A stretch of DNA of 35,374 nt from Acidobacteriota bacterium (GTDB taxonomy: Bacteria > Acidobacteriota > UBA6911): assembly GCA_016933615.1 (NCBI GenBank), contig JAFGAO010000182.1, positions 1 through 35,374 on the forward strand, given 5' to 3'. The notes below the pieces were generated by a model that made no database searches, was not told the origin of the DNA, and saw only the letters and a list, made by a program, of their open reading frames with translations. Below, in pieces: positions 1 to 8,070 of this stretch. Each line of letters begins with the position of its first letter. The stretch's first letter is position 1. The translations under genes were made by a program, and so were the position numbers.

Positions 1-67
1 CTGAAAAGCGATGGCTTGCTGGAAGCTGAATTATCTATCAGAAATATTGCTTAATGGAAGCGAAGAA

Positions 68-88
68 GGGCGAACACAAGGTTCGCCC
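68..88. repeat. intergenic hairpin repeat
   Basis: A perfect inverted repeat has arms GGGCGAAC and GTTCGCCC around the loop ACAAG and lies just beyond the 3' end of the HEAT-kinase gene. This sequence type (GGGCGAAC...GTTCGCCCCTAC) resembles the dispersed REP-like hairpins found between genes in many bacterial genomes. There is no T-tract after either arm, so a simple intrinsic terminator is less likely. Only one copy is visible here. Confidence 0.55.
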
Positions 89-132
89 CTACGGGCCTCC
101 GAAGGGTTTCAGTATCCCGAAAACACGAATGT

Positions 133-1614
133 CTATGTGTTCCCGGTCCCTTCAATGAAAACAGGCCGTGCAACGGGAACATTCAAATGGGGAATCAGGG
201 AGGACTCCAGGGAATAAACAGCCTCCAGCAGGCTGTTGCGCACCTTCTCGTCGCTTTCAACGGAAGTGTGTTCCTTCAACGCCTTCAGAGACTCCCCGGA
301 TTTTATGGATGCAAGGGCGCGGATCGAAGTCTGGCGCAGGACGGACATTTCGTGATTCAAATAATGGCGGATGCAGGGAACAGCCTTTTCCTTGCCGGTC
401 TGGGCCAGTGGAATCAAAGCAATAAGGGCGCTTTCGGGATGGTTTTCAACATGCTGCAGGATCGGCTCAAATGCCTCGCCCGATCCTATCTTGCCCAGGG
501 CTTCCATGGCACATTCTGCATGGAACGGATTTTTCAAGTCGTTTAGAATCAGCGGTGTAGCGGAAGGAATCCTCAGTTCGCCCAGGACGCGCATCAAACC
601 CCAGCGTACACGTTCGTTTTCCCCGGAGTAGAGTTTCAGTACGGCTTTTATCTCCGACGGTTTTATGGTCTCGACCATGTCGCGAACGGCCGCGAGGCGT
701 TCCCGCGTCGTTCCGGCTCTCATGCTGTTCAGCCATGATTCGATCCTGTCGGATTGCTGACTCCAGGCGTCGGCGGTTCTATCGTTGGTAATCGTAGATT
801 CCGGTAAAGCGTGTACGGCACCGCTTTCTGTTCCTTCAAAAATTTTAAACTTTTCCAGTTCACGTTCCAGTTCTTCGGCATTTGCAAACCTGTTGTCCGG
901 CCTGTTGGCCAGGCATTTTTCAAATACCGGCTGAAGAAATTCCGGAGACCCGGGCAATACGTCCTGCGGCCAGGGAAACTTGCCTAGAGGAGGGAATCCC
1001 ATCAACATCTCGTAAAGTATCGCCCCCAATGCATAAACATCGGCTCTTTGATCGACTCTCTTGGAATCATAGCGCTGCTCAGGGGCCAAATAAGCGATGG
1101 TTCCAAGAATTTCACCGGACTGCGTCAGCGCACCTTTCTCTATCGCAAGTGATTTCGCTATTCCGAAATCCGAAATTACGGGCTCTCCCTCGATCCTGAG
1201 AAGTATATTCGAAGGCTTCAAATCCCTGTGGACGACCCCCCTTTTGTGCGCATGCGCCATTGCAGAACAAATGCGAAGGAAAATTTTCAGAGCGGCAGTG
1301 ATATCGCCCCTTTTCCCGGCCAAGCTTTGCGACAGATTTCCACCACCCATGTACTCCATGGAATAGAAATAGCAGTCCTCCAAAACTCCGCTTTCGTAAA
1401 TCGTTATGATGCCGGGATGAGACAGGCTGCCAATGATCTCAATTTCACGCAGAAATCTTGTGAAGTCCGACGGATATTTCGTGACTCTTTTCTTTAGGAT
1501 TTTATATGCCCGTTTCCGGCGTGTTCTGGGGTCCATCGCCAGGTAGACATCGGACATTCCTCCGGAACCTATTTTCTCCACGAGATAAAAGCCGCCTATT
1601 TTCCTTCTCAGCAT
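133..1614 (-). CDS. Ser/Thr protein kinase with C-terminal HEAT-like repeats
   Basis: This is a cytoplasmic Hanks-type kinase. With the start at residue 34 of the open frame (MLRRKIGGFY), the protein is 493 aa. It has the glycine loop GSGGMSDVYL (17-25), a VAIK-type lysine (K38), HRDLKPSN (129-136), DFG (149-151), the APE-like LAPEQ (176-180) and RADVYALG, so it should be active. Residues about 300-475 are helical repeats of HEAT/armadillo type, a likely protein-binding scaffold. No membrane segment is seen. The ATG at 1614 lies 4 nt after the stop of the FHA-GGDEF gene, which supports coupled expression; no strong ribosome binding site is visible. The longer frame would overlap the upstream gene and adds an atypical N-terminus. 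The FHA domain next door is a plausible reader of its phosphothreonine product, by inference. Confidence 0.9.
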   Translation of the reverse strand: MLRRKIGGFYLVEKIGSGGMSDVYLAMDPRTRRKRAYKILKKRVTKYPSDFTRFLREIEIIGSLSHPGIITIYESGVLEDCYFYSMEYMGGGNLSQSLAGKRGDITAALKIFLRICSAMAHAHKRGVVHRDLKPSNILLRIEGEPVISDFGIAKSLAIEKGALTQSGEILGTIAYLAPEQRYDSKRVDQRADVYALGAILYEMLMGFPPLGKFPWPQDVLPGSPEFLQPVFEKCLANRPDNRFANAEELERELEKFKIFEGTESGAVHALPESTITNDRTADAWSQQSDRIESWLNSMRAGTTRERLAAVRDMVETIKPSEIKAVLKLYSGENERVRWGLMRVLGELRIPSATPLILNDLKNPFHAECAMEALGKIGSGEAFEPILQHVENHPESALIALIPLAQTGKEKAVPCIRHYLNHEMSVLRQTSIRALASIKSGESLKALKEHTSVESDEKVRNSLLEAVYSLESSLIPHLNVPVARPVFIEGTGNT

Positions 1615-1618
1615 CCGG

Positions 1619-2608
1619 TCACGACTTTTCAGGTAAAAGACTTGCCGACTTCTGCCATAGCTCCACTCGATTCCGGCCGAGGGACTTGGAACGATACAGG
1701 GCAATATCGGCATGATCGAGAAGCTGTTCCGGTCCCGCTTCCGTGGCGCGAATGAAAGCGGCGCCGAAACTTGCCGTCACCTTTTCTTTGAGCCCGAGAA
1801 CCCGGCACACCGAGGATTCCAGGCGGCCGCGGATTCTTTCCGCTATTTGCACCGCTCCATTCCCCTCTGTTTCCGGCAGAACCAGAAGGAACTCATCCCC
1901 GCCGAACCTGCCGACTTTGTCGCGCCGTCTGATGGAAGTGCGAACCACGTCGGCAACCGTCTGCAGGATCAGATCCCCCTTAAGGTGTCCATAAATGTCA
2001 TTCAGGCTTTTAAACCGGTCGATATCCGCCAGAACGACCGAGATCCAGCGCCGGTCACGGGCATCACGGGCGACTTCGTCTTTAAGAATTCTGGTGATGG
2101 TCGCTTTATTATTCAGAGAGGTCAGATTGTCTATGGTTGCAAGGCGATAAATTTCATCAAAGAATTGCTGTTCCGCCAGGTCACGCTGTTCGTATTTCAG
2201 AATCACCCTACCAAGAATTATTTTGTCTCCCGGTTTTAAAACCGTTTTATTTATCAATGAATAATTCAATAATGTACCATTTTTACTTCCTAAATCTTTA
2301 AGTACTACTTTAATATTTGAAGGTTCTGATTTTTTTACGATCTTTCTGCAGCTTATCTTTAAATGCTTTCTGGAGACGGCGGGATCCGGTATGACAATAT
2401 CGCAATCGTACCCTCGCCCGAGGGTGATCTCACGGTGGAGAAGAGGAATTTCTTTACCGATGGATGGCCCGGAAAGAAAGGTTAGGGTCGGAATGTATGC
2501 GGAAACGTTTCCGTGAATCGAATTCTCCCTGACGGTGCTGTCCATTTCCGCAAGGATGCTTTCGTCCAAATTAAAATTGGTGGTAATGCTCTGCATTGTT
2601 TTATGCAC
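1619..2608 (-). CDS. FHA-domain diguanylate cyclase (GGDEF)
   Basis: The gene makes a 329-aa protein that should synthesise c-di-GMP from GTP. Residues about 42-139 form an FHA domain with GR (64-65), SRKH (79-82) and GSKNGT (107-112), the phosphothreonine-binding signature. Residues about 150-320 are a GGDEF domain with an intact GGDEF (236-240) and a product-inhibition I-site, RRRD (227-230), five residues upstream. No membrane segment or signal peptide is seen, so it is cytoplasmic. It starts with GTG at 2608; an ATG four codons in (2596) is an alternative. The HEAT-kinase begins 4 nt after its stop, so FHA-dependent docking to a phosphorylated partner is a reasonable inference. The DNA encoding the second half of the FHA domain is strikingly AT-rich (about 25% G+C over 2221-2340) against its surroundings. 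Confidence 0.92.
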   Translation of the reverse strand: MHKTMQSITTNFNLDESILAEMDSTVRENSIHGNVSAYIPTLTFLSGPSIGKEIPLLHREITLGRGYDCDIVIPDPAVSRKHLKISCRKIVKKSEPSNIKVVLKDLGSKNGTLLNYSLINKTVLKPGDKIILGRVILKYEQRDLAEQQFFDEIYRLATIDNLTSLNNKATITRILKDEVARDARDRRWISVVLADIDRFKSLNDIYGHLKGDLILQTVADVVRTSIRRRDKVGRFGGDEFLLVLPETEGNGAVQIAERIRGRLESSVCRVLGLKEKVTASFGAAFIRATEAGPEQLLDHADIALYRSKSLGRNRVELWQKSASLLPEKS

Positions 2609-2655
2609 CGTTTACCCCGCCGTTTATTATTTAAAAAAACTATCGCTCCCCTGTT

Positions 2656-3510
2656 TTAATTGAGAACGACCGGCCTGTTTCTTGTGCTGTGCGGGATCAG
2701 ATGGATCTCTTTTGCACCGTCACGAATGACAAACAAGTCATAGACTCGGGTCCTGGTTCTCTGGAGTCGGCTGGAAATACTGTATATAATAGCTTTCTCA
2801 TCGTTGAGAAAATGTAGTGTCGATATCATCTCCACAGGGACATGCCGAAAAACGGCAACAAGTTCGCATTCATCCGCTGGAAAATTCTTTTTTTGCTCCG
2901 CCTCCTCCAGATAACCCTGTTTCTCGGGTTCCGGAAGCAGCCGGATATCCACGCTTTTCCGGTAAATCGGCAAATTCAAGGCTTGGGGCATCAAAGATTT
3001 TATCTCCGGGCTTCCCGGTATCAGAGCGCCGGCTCCGGTTGTTCTCGGATGGGGCAACTGCATAACCGCGGTAGACCTTACCGGAACGGGACCGACAAGC
3101 GTTCTAAATCTCCGGCAGCAGGAAACAAAGGTCAGGGGAGCCTCCCGGATCCGTATTTTGTATATACCCGGAAGGTCCAGTGGAATCACCTCTACGGCCT
3201 CCTGCATCAAATCGGCCCCGTAAATCAAAGTCGAAGTTCCGATGGCGCCAAGCTTGTTCCGTTGCTGAAAAGCCACTTCTTGGACGAGCACCCCCAGACC
3301 GTCTGTAACAGCCACCGGACCGCAGAGCGGAGCTCCAATATCTTCGATACAGGGTTGTATAGCCAGGTGGAAATCCTGCACATTCCCGTTTAAACGCCGG
3401 AAGCGGGCCCTTCCCTTCCGTCGGTCACTTCTTTCCCGTTCAGGACCCGGATCCGCAGAATTCCATGATCTTTGCAACCAGTAATTCAGCCCTTCCCGCC
3501 TTCTCCACAT
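2656..3510 (-). CDS. uncharacterised protein, N-terminus possibly frameshifted
   Basis: I do not recognise this protein. The open frame is 284 aa and ends 47 nt before the FHA-GGDEF gene, so it is likely in the same operon. From about residue 44 (VQDFHLAIQPCIED) onward it looks like a soluble alpha/beta protein without membrane segments. The first 43 residues are arginine-rich and look non-coding. Over the same DNA another frame reads ILRIRVLNGKEVTDGREG, which looks like real protein. One extra A after the ATG at 3466 and one extra T near 3390 would join that segment to the rest as MEILRIRVLNGKEV... . The gene is therefore either frameshifted, affected by homopolymer errors, or truncated with a start near the GTG at 3381. 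Codon use in the main frame is consistent with coding. Function unknown. Confidence 0.6.
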   Translation of the reverse strand: MWRRREGLNYWLQRSWNSADPGPERERSDRRKGRARFRRLNGNVQDFHLAIQPCIEDIGAPLCGPVAVTDGLGVLVQEVAFQQRNKLGAIGTSTLIYGADLMQEAVEVIPLDLPGIYKIRIREAPLTFVSCCRRFRTLVGPVPVRSTAVMQLPHPRTTGAGALIPGSPEIKSLMPQALNLPIYRKSVDIRLLPEPEKQGYLEEAEQKKNFPADECELVAVFRHVPVEMISTLHFLNDEKAIIYSISSRLQRTRTRVYDLFVIRDGAKEIHLIPHSTRNRPVVLN

Positions 3511-4058
3511 ATGCTTTTCAGTGCGGATGCAATCCGATCCATAGGCTCCAGCAGGTTCATCGTCCGGGCAATTTCCTGCAGCCAGGCGGCAATATCATGC
3601 TGGACGGATTCATTCGTTGTTGAAAAAGCCAGTCGCAGCAGCAGCGACTCTTCTTCGAGCTCGATTACCGCTTCGCGGTCTCGTATTCTATTGAACGGCC
3701 CCGATAATTCTCCTGGAGGCATGTTATATTTTTGAATCGCCACCATTTCCCTGCTTTTTATGGGGCCGAGAAATTCCTTTTCATCGTATGGGGCGATGAA
3801 AAACTCCGGCAGCATCCTTATTTCAGCACCCAGCCGGTCCCGAATCACGGTTTCGTGGAGGTATTTTTCAAGCACGGATCCGTAGAGAATTTTGTGCAGC
3901 TTTGTCGCCACTACAGGCTCGGTATATTTAAATTCCAGCGGGATGCCGACCTGGTTTGTAATCAGCATCCCTCCCATATGTTTATCGTCGACTTTCAGAT
4001 GGCAGAAGTACCCAACCTGTCTGTGGTTGCGCTCTCCGGCTTTGACCAATTCGGACAT
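3486..4058 (-). CDS. conserved-looking uncharacterised protein
   Basis: The gene encodes about 190 aa. I chose the ATG at 4058 (MSELVKAGER) because AGGGGGA lies 6 nt upstream; the open frame reaches a TTG at 4076. There is no signal peptide or membrane segment. The N-terminal half (VGYFCHLKVDD, GGMLITNQVGIPLEFKYTEP, LHKILYGSVLEKYL) is well ordered and rich in beta strands, and the C-terminal part is helical. I have a sense of related proteins that share the GGML..GIP.EF.YTEP pattern but cannot name a family. Its 3' end overlaps the next open frame by 25 nt, which suggests an operon with 2656-3510, the FHA-GGDEF cyclase and the HEAT-kinase. A role in that signalling pathway is inference only. 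Confidence 0.82.
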   Translation of the reverse strand: MSELVKAGERNHRQVGYFCHLKVDDKHMGGMLITNQVGIPLEFKYTEPVVATKLHKILYGSVLEKYLHETVIRDRLGAEIRMLPEFFIAPYDEKEFLGPIKSREMVAIQKYNMPPGELSGPFNRIRDREAVIELEEESLLLRLAFSTTNESVQHDIAAWLQEIARTMNLLEPMDRIASALKSICGEGGKG

Positions 4059-4226
4059 TCCGATTCCCCCTAGCAATTATCGGCGGTCAGCGCGTTATTC
4101 TTTACGAACGGAGAGGGAAAAGGGGCTTCGCCCTCCGGCATGATGCGCTTAATTTCAAAGACGTCATTTTGGGAATGGATTCGCGGTTGAAGCGGGTGCG
4201 CCCGGTGAAGCCCGAAGGGTTATGCG

Positions 4227-4302
4227 TGGTGGGCGCCACAGGACTCGAACCTGTGACCCCTGCGGTGTGATCGCAGTGCTCTACCAGCTGAGCTAGGCGC
4301 CC
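4227..4302 (-). tRNA. tRNA-Val(CAC)
   Basis: The minus strand gives a complete 76-nt cloverleaf. The acceptor arm is GGGCGCC/GGCGCCC with discriminator A and an encoded CCA. The D-arm contains AGCTCAGCTGGTAGAGCA, the anticodon stem is CTGCG/CGCAG with loop ATCACAC, and the T-arm contains GGTTCGAGTCC. The anticodon is CAC, which reads the valine codon GTG. The flanking DNA, 4059-4226 and 4303-4426, holds no gene that I can support. Integrases or attachment-site repeats, sometimes found beside tRNA genes, are not seen. Confidence 0.97.
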
Positions 4303-4311
4303 GACGGAGTG

Positions 4312-4340
4312 TTTTTAACATTCTGCATGGATACTTACAA
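4312..4340 (-). promoter_or_regulatory. candidate tRNA-Val promoter
   Basis: On the minus strand TTGTAA and TAAAAA are spaced by 17 nt, placing transcription start only a few bases before the mature tRNA 5' end. The match to the sigma-70 consensus is partial, four of six at each box, so this is a tentative call. Confidence 0.3.
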
Positions 4341-4426
4341 GCGAATTCTCATCAGGATTCCTCTCACTAATCGGATCGATTGGGTTAGAATAGGATGGCC
4401 TGCTTCATTGCTCAAAGGAACAGCGA

Positions 4427-7408
4427 ATGACGGTTGATACAATCGCACATTACGAGCTTCTGGAAAAAATTGGGTCTGGCGGCATGGGAGTCGTATACCG
4501 GGCGCGGGATACAAAACTGGGCCGCGAGGTGGCCCTGAAACTGCTGCCCGAAAAATTGGCCGACAATCCCGCTCACCTTCAGAGATTTCAGCGCGAGGCA
4601 AGGGCGGCTTCCGCATTGAATCATCCCAATATCTGTACAATCTACGAAATCGGGGAGCACGACCGGCGGCATTATATCGCGATGGAACTCCTCGAAGGGA
4701 GCACGCTGCGCAGTCGAATGCAGGGGAAGCCGCTCGAGATCGATCAAGTCGTTCCCATGGCGCTGCAAATCGCAGAAGCGCTCGAGGCGGCCCATTCAAA
4801 AGGCATCATTCACCGGGACATCAAACCAGCCAACATCTTCCTGACAAACCGGGGACACATAAAAATCCTGGATTTCGGCCTGGCCAAGTGGACAACACCG
4901 AAATCGGATCTCCCCGAAGCGCAGCCGACGCCGGCGCATATAAACTCGTACGAAATAACATCCGAATACACAAGCGCCCCTCATGTCACGATAGGCACGC
5001 TCCCCTATATGTCGCCGGAGCAGGCCCTCGGAGAAGACCTGGATCCGAGGACGGATCTTTTTTCCCTCGGAACCCTGCTCTACGAGCTTCTAACAGGCAC
5101 GGCGGCTTTTAAGGGGATCCATCCTCCTGTGCTTTTTCAGGAAATTCTTACGAAAAATCCCGCCCCCCCCATGCAAATAAACAAGGCGATTCCTCCCAAG
5201 CTGGAGGATATCGTTTTGAAAGCGCTGGAAAAGGATCGGGAACTCCGCTACCAGACCGCATCCGACCTGCGCGCCGACCTGAAACGGCTGAAACGGGATA
5301 GGGAGGTTCGAGGTTCCGTTGCCAGGCTTGCATCGGGCGCATCGACGCACTCCTGGCACTCCGCAGGCTTGAACCAGGCACAACCGGTTTCTCCGGCCAA
5401 TGAGAGCAGCGGGCTCAGGGATAAAAAATTCGTGCGCGTTCTGAAAAGACCGAAAATTCTTGTTGCGGCTGCCTCCGCCGGCGCACTTATTCTGGCCGCC
5501 GCATTCATCTTTTACCTCGGGAGGTCCGTTTACTATCCCTGCATACAATTCGTCGAATTTGAAGGCGGTTCCGAATCCGTGAATGCCCAACTGGTCGGAT
5601 TCGTTCTTAAAAGAATCCTATCTCAGTTCCCAGAATTGACGGTTGTGGACGGTGAAGAATTCAACCATCTGGTCACGATAGAAAAGAACCGCAGGCGTCA
5701 GGAGAGATCCAACGCGCGCGGTCTTTCCAGATTGCGCGATCTTTTCGGATGGCGAAGTGAACTCCGGGAACCGGCGATGATCGTTTCCGCCGAAGTCAAG
5801 GATTCTCTTGGACTCCTGGAGCTTATTTTGACCTGTAAAACCAGGGGCGAGAACGAAATTCTGAGAAAACAGCTCCGCGGGGTGGACGAGTTTCTGAATA
5901 AAGGGATCGATGGTCTGGTCCTGGATCTTATCGAGCGTTACGATCCAATCCTGGCAGAACGGCACATTACCGGAAGACAACCCGACTACCGCCCTGCGGT
6001 TCAGCTCCTTTCCTCCAGCTGGGATGCGCTGCGCCATTATTATCATGGAGCCCGGGCCTGGGAGCGGCTCGACATGAATACATCGGAGCGCGAACTCCAG
6101 GCGGCGCTGGAAATCGATCCCCGATTCGCCGACGCCCACCGGATACTGGGAGAAGTGCGCGTGTTCCAGAATCAGTGGGACGCCGCACAGTCGGAAATAC
6201 TGGAGGCGCGCAAAGAAGCGGGGGCGCTGACCGAGGTGGATCAACTGCGCGTGGAAGCCCTGCTTGCGAGGGTTTTCGGCAAGCCCTTTGACGAAAGGGT
6301 TTTTCTCCAGAAACTGATCGATCTTCAGCCGTACAAGAAGGAATACTTATATGAATTGGCGGAGTCCTACTTCCACACGGCCGACATCGATTTCGCCATC
6401 GTAAAATATCGGGATGCGATAACGCTGAACAAAGACTACGAAAAAGCCTACAACCATCTCGCCTATTGTTATTCCTGGCGGGGAGACCACGATCAGGCAC
6501 TGGAAGCCTGCAAGCGCTATCTGGAACTGGACGCATCGGCCAACGCCTATGACAGTATGGGAGACATTTACATGCTGGCGGGCGATTACGCCAAAGCCGA
6601 GGAAATGAAACTGAAGGCGATAGAGCTCGATCCGCAGATTTATTATGCCAGCCGGAACCTCTCCTATATTCACATGCTGTGCGGGAGAAATCGGGCCGCG
6701 GAGATAAGGCTTCAGTCCCTCCTTTCATCCGCCGAGGACAATATACAAAAGTCGCAGTATTATGCCGCCCTGGCGTTTTTATATTACAGACAGGGCGAAT
6801 GGAATCGGGGACGACAAATGTGCGAACAGGGATTGAGCCTGATCGGATCTTTTCAGAATGATGCCCCGCTCGATGAGCTGATCTGGATGAAAGGCCTGAT
6901 CGAAGTTGAAAGAAACCACATTCCCTCCGCACGGCAATCGATGAAGGACCTGAATGAAATCCTGGAGATAAATTCCATCAACAACCAGAACTACAAGCCG
7001 GCCCTGAAATTTTATCTGCACCTGTCGGCTCTGATTTTATCGCGTGAAGGCAAAGTCAAGGACGCGAATGACAAAATCGCGGATCTCGAATGGATAAAAG
7101 AAAAGCTGGGGTACTGGAGTACGGCCTACGATCGCGCATTTTTTCTCGATGCGATCGGGCAGATATATGAAACGCTGAGCCAGCCGGAAGACGCCGAAAA
7201 CGCCTACCGCGAAGCTTTATCCTACAACACGCATTACGCGCTGGCGCGCTTTCACCTGTCCCGCCTGCTGGCCCTGAAGGGCAGCCGCGAAGAGGCGCGG
7301 AGTGAAATGAAAAAATTTCTTGAAGACTGGAAAGATGCCGATGACGGCGTGAGCGAACTGGCTGAAGCCCGACAATTCCTGAATTCCGCCGGAGAAAGAA
7401 CTCGATGA
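4427..7408 (+). CDS. membrane-anchored Ser/Thr protein kinase with TPR repeats
   Basis: The protein is 993 aa and has an architecture common in Acidobacteriota. The kinase domain spans about 9-290: loop GSGGMGVVY (16-24), ALKLL lysine K38, HRDIKPAN (129-136), DFG (149-151) and MSPEQA (195-200), all intact. A single membrane segment follows at about 344-364 ([20 protein letters not shown]). Next comes a region of about 170 aa that I do not recognise (371-540), then a long run of TPR-type helical pairs to the C-terminus, for example [19 protein letters not shown] and [22 protein letters not shown]. The sensor and TPR half is predicted to be extracytoplasmic. The ATG has AAAGGAA 6 nt upstream. 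The stop overlaps the start of the HAD gene as ATGA, so the two are translationally coupled. A C8 tract inside the gene (5163-5170) does not break the frame. Confidence 0.93.
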   Translation: MTVDTIAHYELLEKIGSGGMGVVYRARDTKLGREVALKLLPEKLADNPAHLQRFQREARAASALNHPNICTIYEIGEHDRRHYIAMELLEGSTLRSRMQGKPLEIDQVVPMALQIAEALEAAHSKGIIHRDIKPANIFLTNRGHIKILDFGLAKWTTPKSDLPEAQPTPAHINSYEITSEYTSAPHVTIGTLPYMSPEQALGEDLDPRTDLFSLGTLLYELLTGTAAFKGIHPPVLFQEILTKNPAPPMQINKAIPPKLEDIVLKALEKDRELRYQTASDLRADLKRLKRDREVRGSVARLASGASTHSWHSAGLNQAQPVSPANESSGLRDKKFVRVLKRPKILVAAASAGALILAAAFIFYLGRSVYYPCIQFVEFEGGSESVNAQLVGFVLKRILSQFPELTVVDGEEFNHLVTIEKNRRRQERSNARGLSRLRDLFGWRSELREPAMIVSAEVKDSLGLLELILTCKTRGENEILRKQLRGVDEFLNKGIDGLVLDLIERYDPILAERHITGRQPDYRPAVQLLSSSWDALRHYYHGARAWERLDMNTSERELQAALEIDPRFADAHRILGEVRVFQNQWDAAQSEILEARKEAGALTEVDQLRVEALLARVFGKPFDERVFLQKLIDLQPYKKEYLYELAESYFHTADIDFAIVKYRDAITLNKDYEKAYNHLAYCYSWRGDHDQALEACKRYLELDASANAYDSMGDIYMLAGDYAKAEEMKLKAIELDPQIYYASRNLSYIHMLCGRNRAAEIRLQSLLSSAEDNIQKSQYYAALAFLYYRQGEWNRGRQMCEQGLSLIGSFQNDAPLDELIWMKGLIEVERNHIPSARQSMKDLNEILEINSINNQNYKPALKFYLHLSALILSREGKVKDANDKIADLEWIKEKLGYWSTAYDRAFFLDAIGQIYETLSQPEDAENAYREALSYNTHYALARFHLSRLLALKGSREEARSEMKKFLEDWKDADDGVSELAEARQFLNSAGERTR

Positions 7409-8052
7409 TTCGGGGGGTTTTATTCGACATGGACGGCGTGATCGTCGACACTCCCCGCTATCACTATCTGGCCTGGCGTCACGTATTCGCAAAACGAGGG
7501 GCGACCGTCGGCGAGGAAGTCGTTCTTCTCAATGAAGGAAGGAAGTCCCGGGAAATCCTTCCTGTTCTCATGCGTCACTGCGGTGTTCGGATCCCCGAAG
7601 ACAGTCGGGACAAGTTGATTGAAGAGAAAAGGATCTTTTACCGCAGCATTGCAAAAGTCTCTCAATATCCCGGCGCTTTTGAAGCCGTCGATTCCCTGAG
7701 GCGGCGCGGGTTCAAAACCGCCCTTGTGACAGGCTCCGCTCTTGAAAACATGGAATACGCCCTGAAACCCGGACAAAGGGCCTGTTTCGACTTCATTCTG
7801 ACCGGAGATGATTTGCAGCGGTCGAAACCGGATCCGGAACCCTATATAAAAGCAGCCGAAGGCCTCGACCTGGAACCGGCGGATTGCGCCGTGGTCGAAA
7901 ACGCGCCGCTGGGGATTGAGGCAGCCAAAGCCGCCGGTATGTACTGTTTCGCGATTGAATCCACTCTGGAAGGAAAACACCTCCGGGCTGCGGACTGCAT
8001 CTTGAAAAGCGTTGGAGATTTGATCCGGCACCCGATCTTTACACGGGGCTGA
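7405..8052 (+). CDS. HAD-superfamily phosphatase/phosphoglucomutase-like protein
   Basis: The gene encodes 215 aa of the beta-phosphoglucomutase-like HAD subfamily. Motif I is DMDGV (8-12, nucleophile D8 and D10), motif II is VTGS (108-111), the motif III lysine is in KPDP (141), and motif IV is [16 protein letters not shown]. In motif IV the usual ED pair is E165-N166; the glutamate can still coordinate metal and this variant may be natural. A small helical cap sits between motifs I and II (about 15-80). Substrate cannot be read from the sequence; phosphatase or sugar-phosphate mutase activity is possible. The start is fixed by the ATGA overlap with the kinase gene, with GGAG about 10 nt upstream. 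It converges on the lipoprotein gene with an 18-nt gap. Confidence 0.88.
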   Translation: MIRGVLFDMDGVIVDTPRYHYLAWRHVFAKRGATVGEEVVLLNEGRKSREILPVLMRHCGVRIPEDSRDKLIEEKRIFYRSIAKVSQYPGAFEAVDSLRRRGFKTALVTGSALENMEYALKPGQRACFDFILTGDDLQRSKPDPEPYIKAAEGLDLEPADCAVVENAPLGIEAAKAAGMYCFAIESTLEGKHLRAADCILKSVGDLIRHPIFTRG

Positions 8053-8070
8053 TCCGCTCTTCCCGGGGGG

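Noticed and set aside
3388-3394. TTTAAAC on the minus strand resembling a -1 frameshift heptamer
   Set aside because: Read in the main open frame, a -1 slip leads into an arginine-rich frame, and the other frame does not place codons on the heptamer correctly. Simple indels explain the region better.
5163-5170. C8 tract in the TPR kinase as a phase-variation site
   Set aside because: The frame is intact on both sides, and there is no sign of an alternative frame or start.
5967-6932. 321-aa minus-strand ORF inside the TPR kinase
   Set aside because: It is rich in Arg, Pro and Ser, has no ribosome binding site, and the TPR frame is coherent on the other strand.
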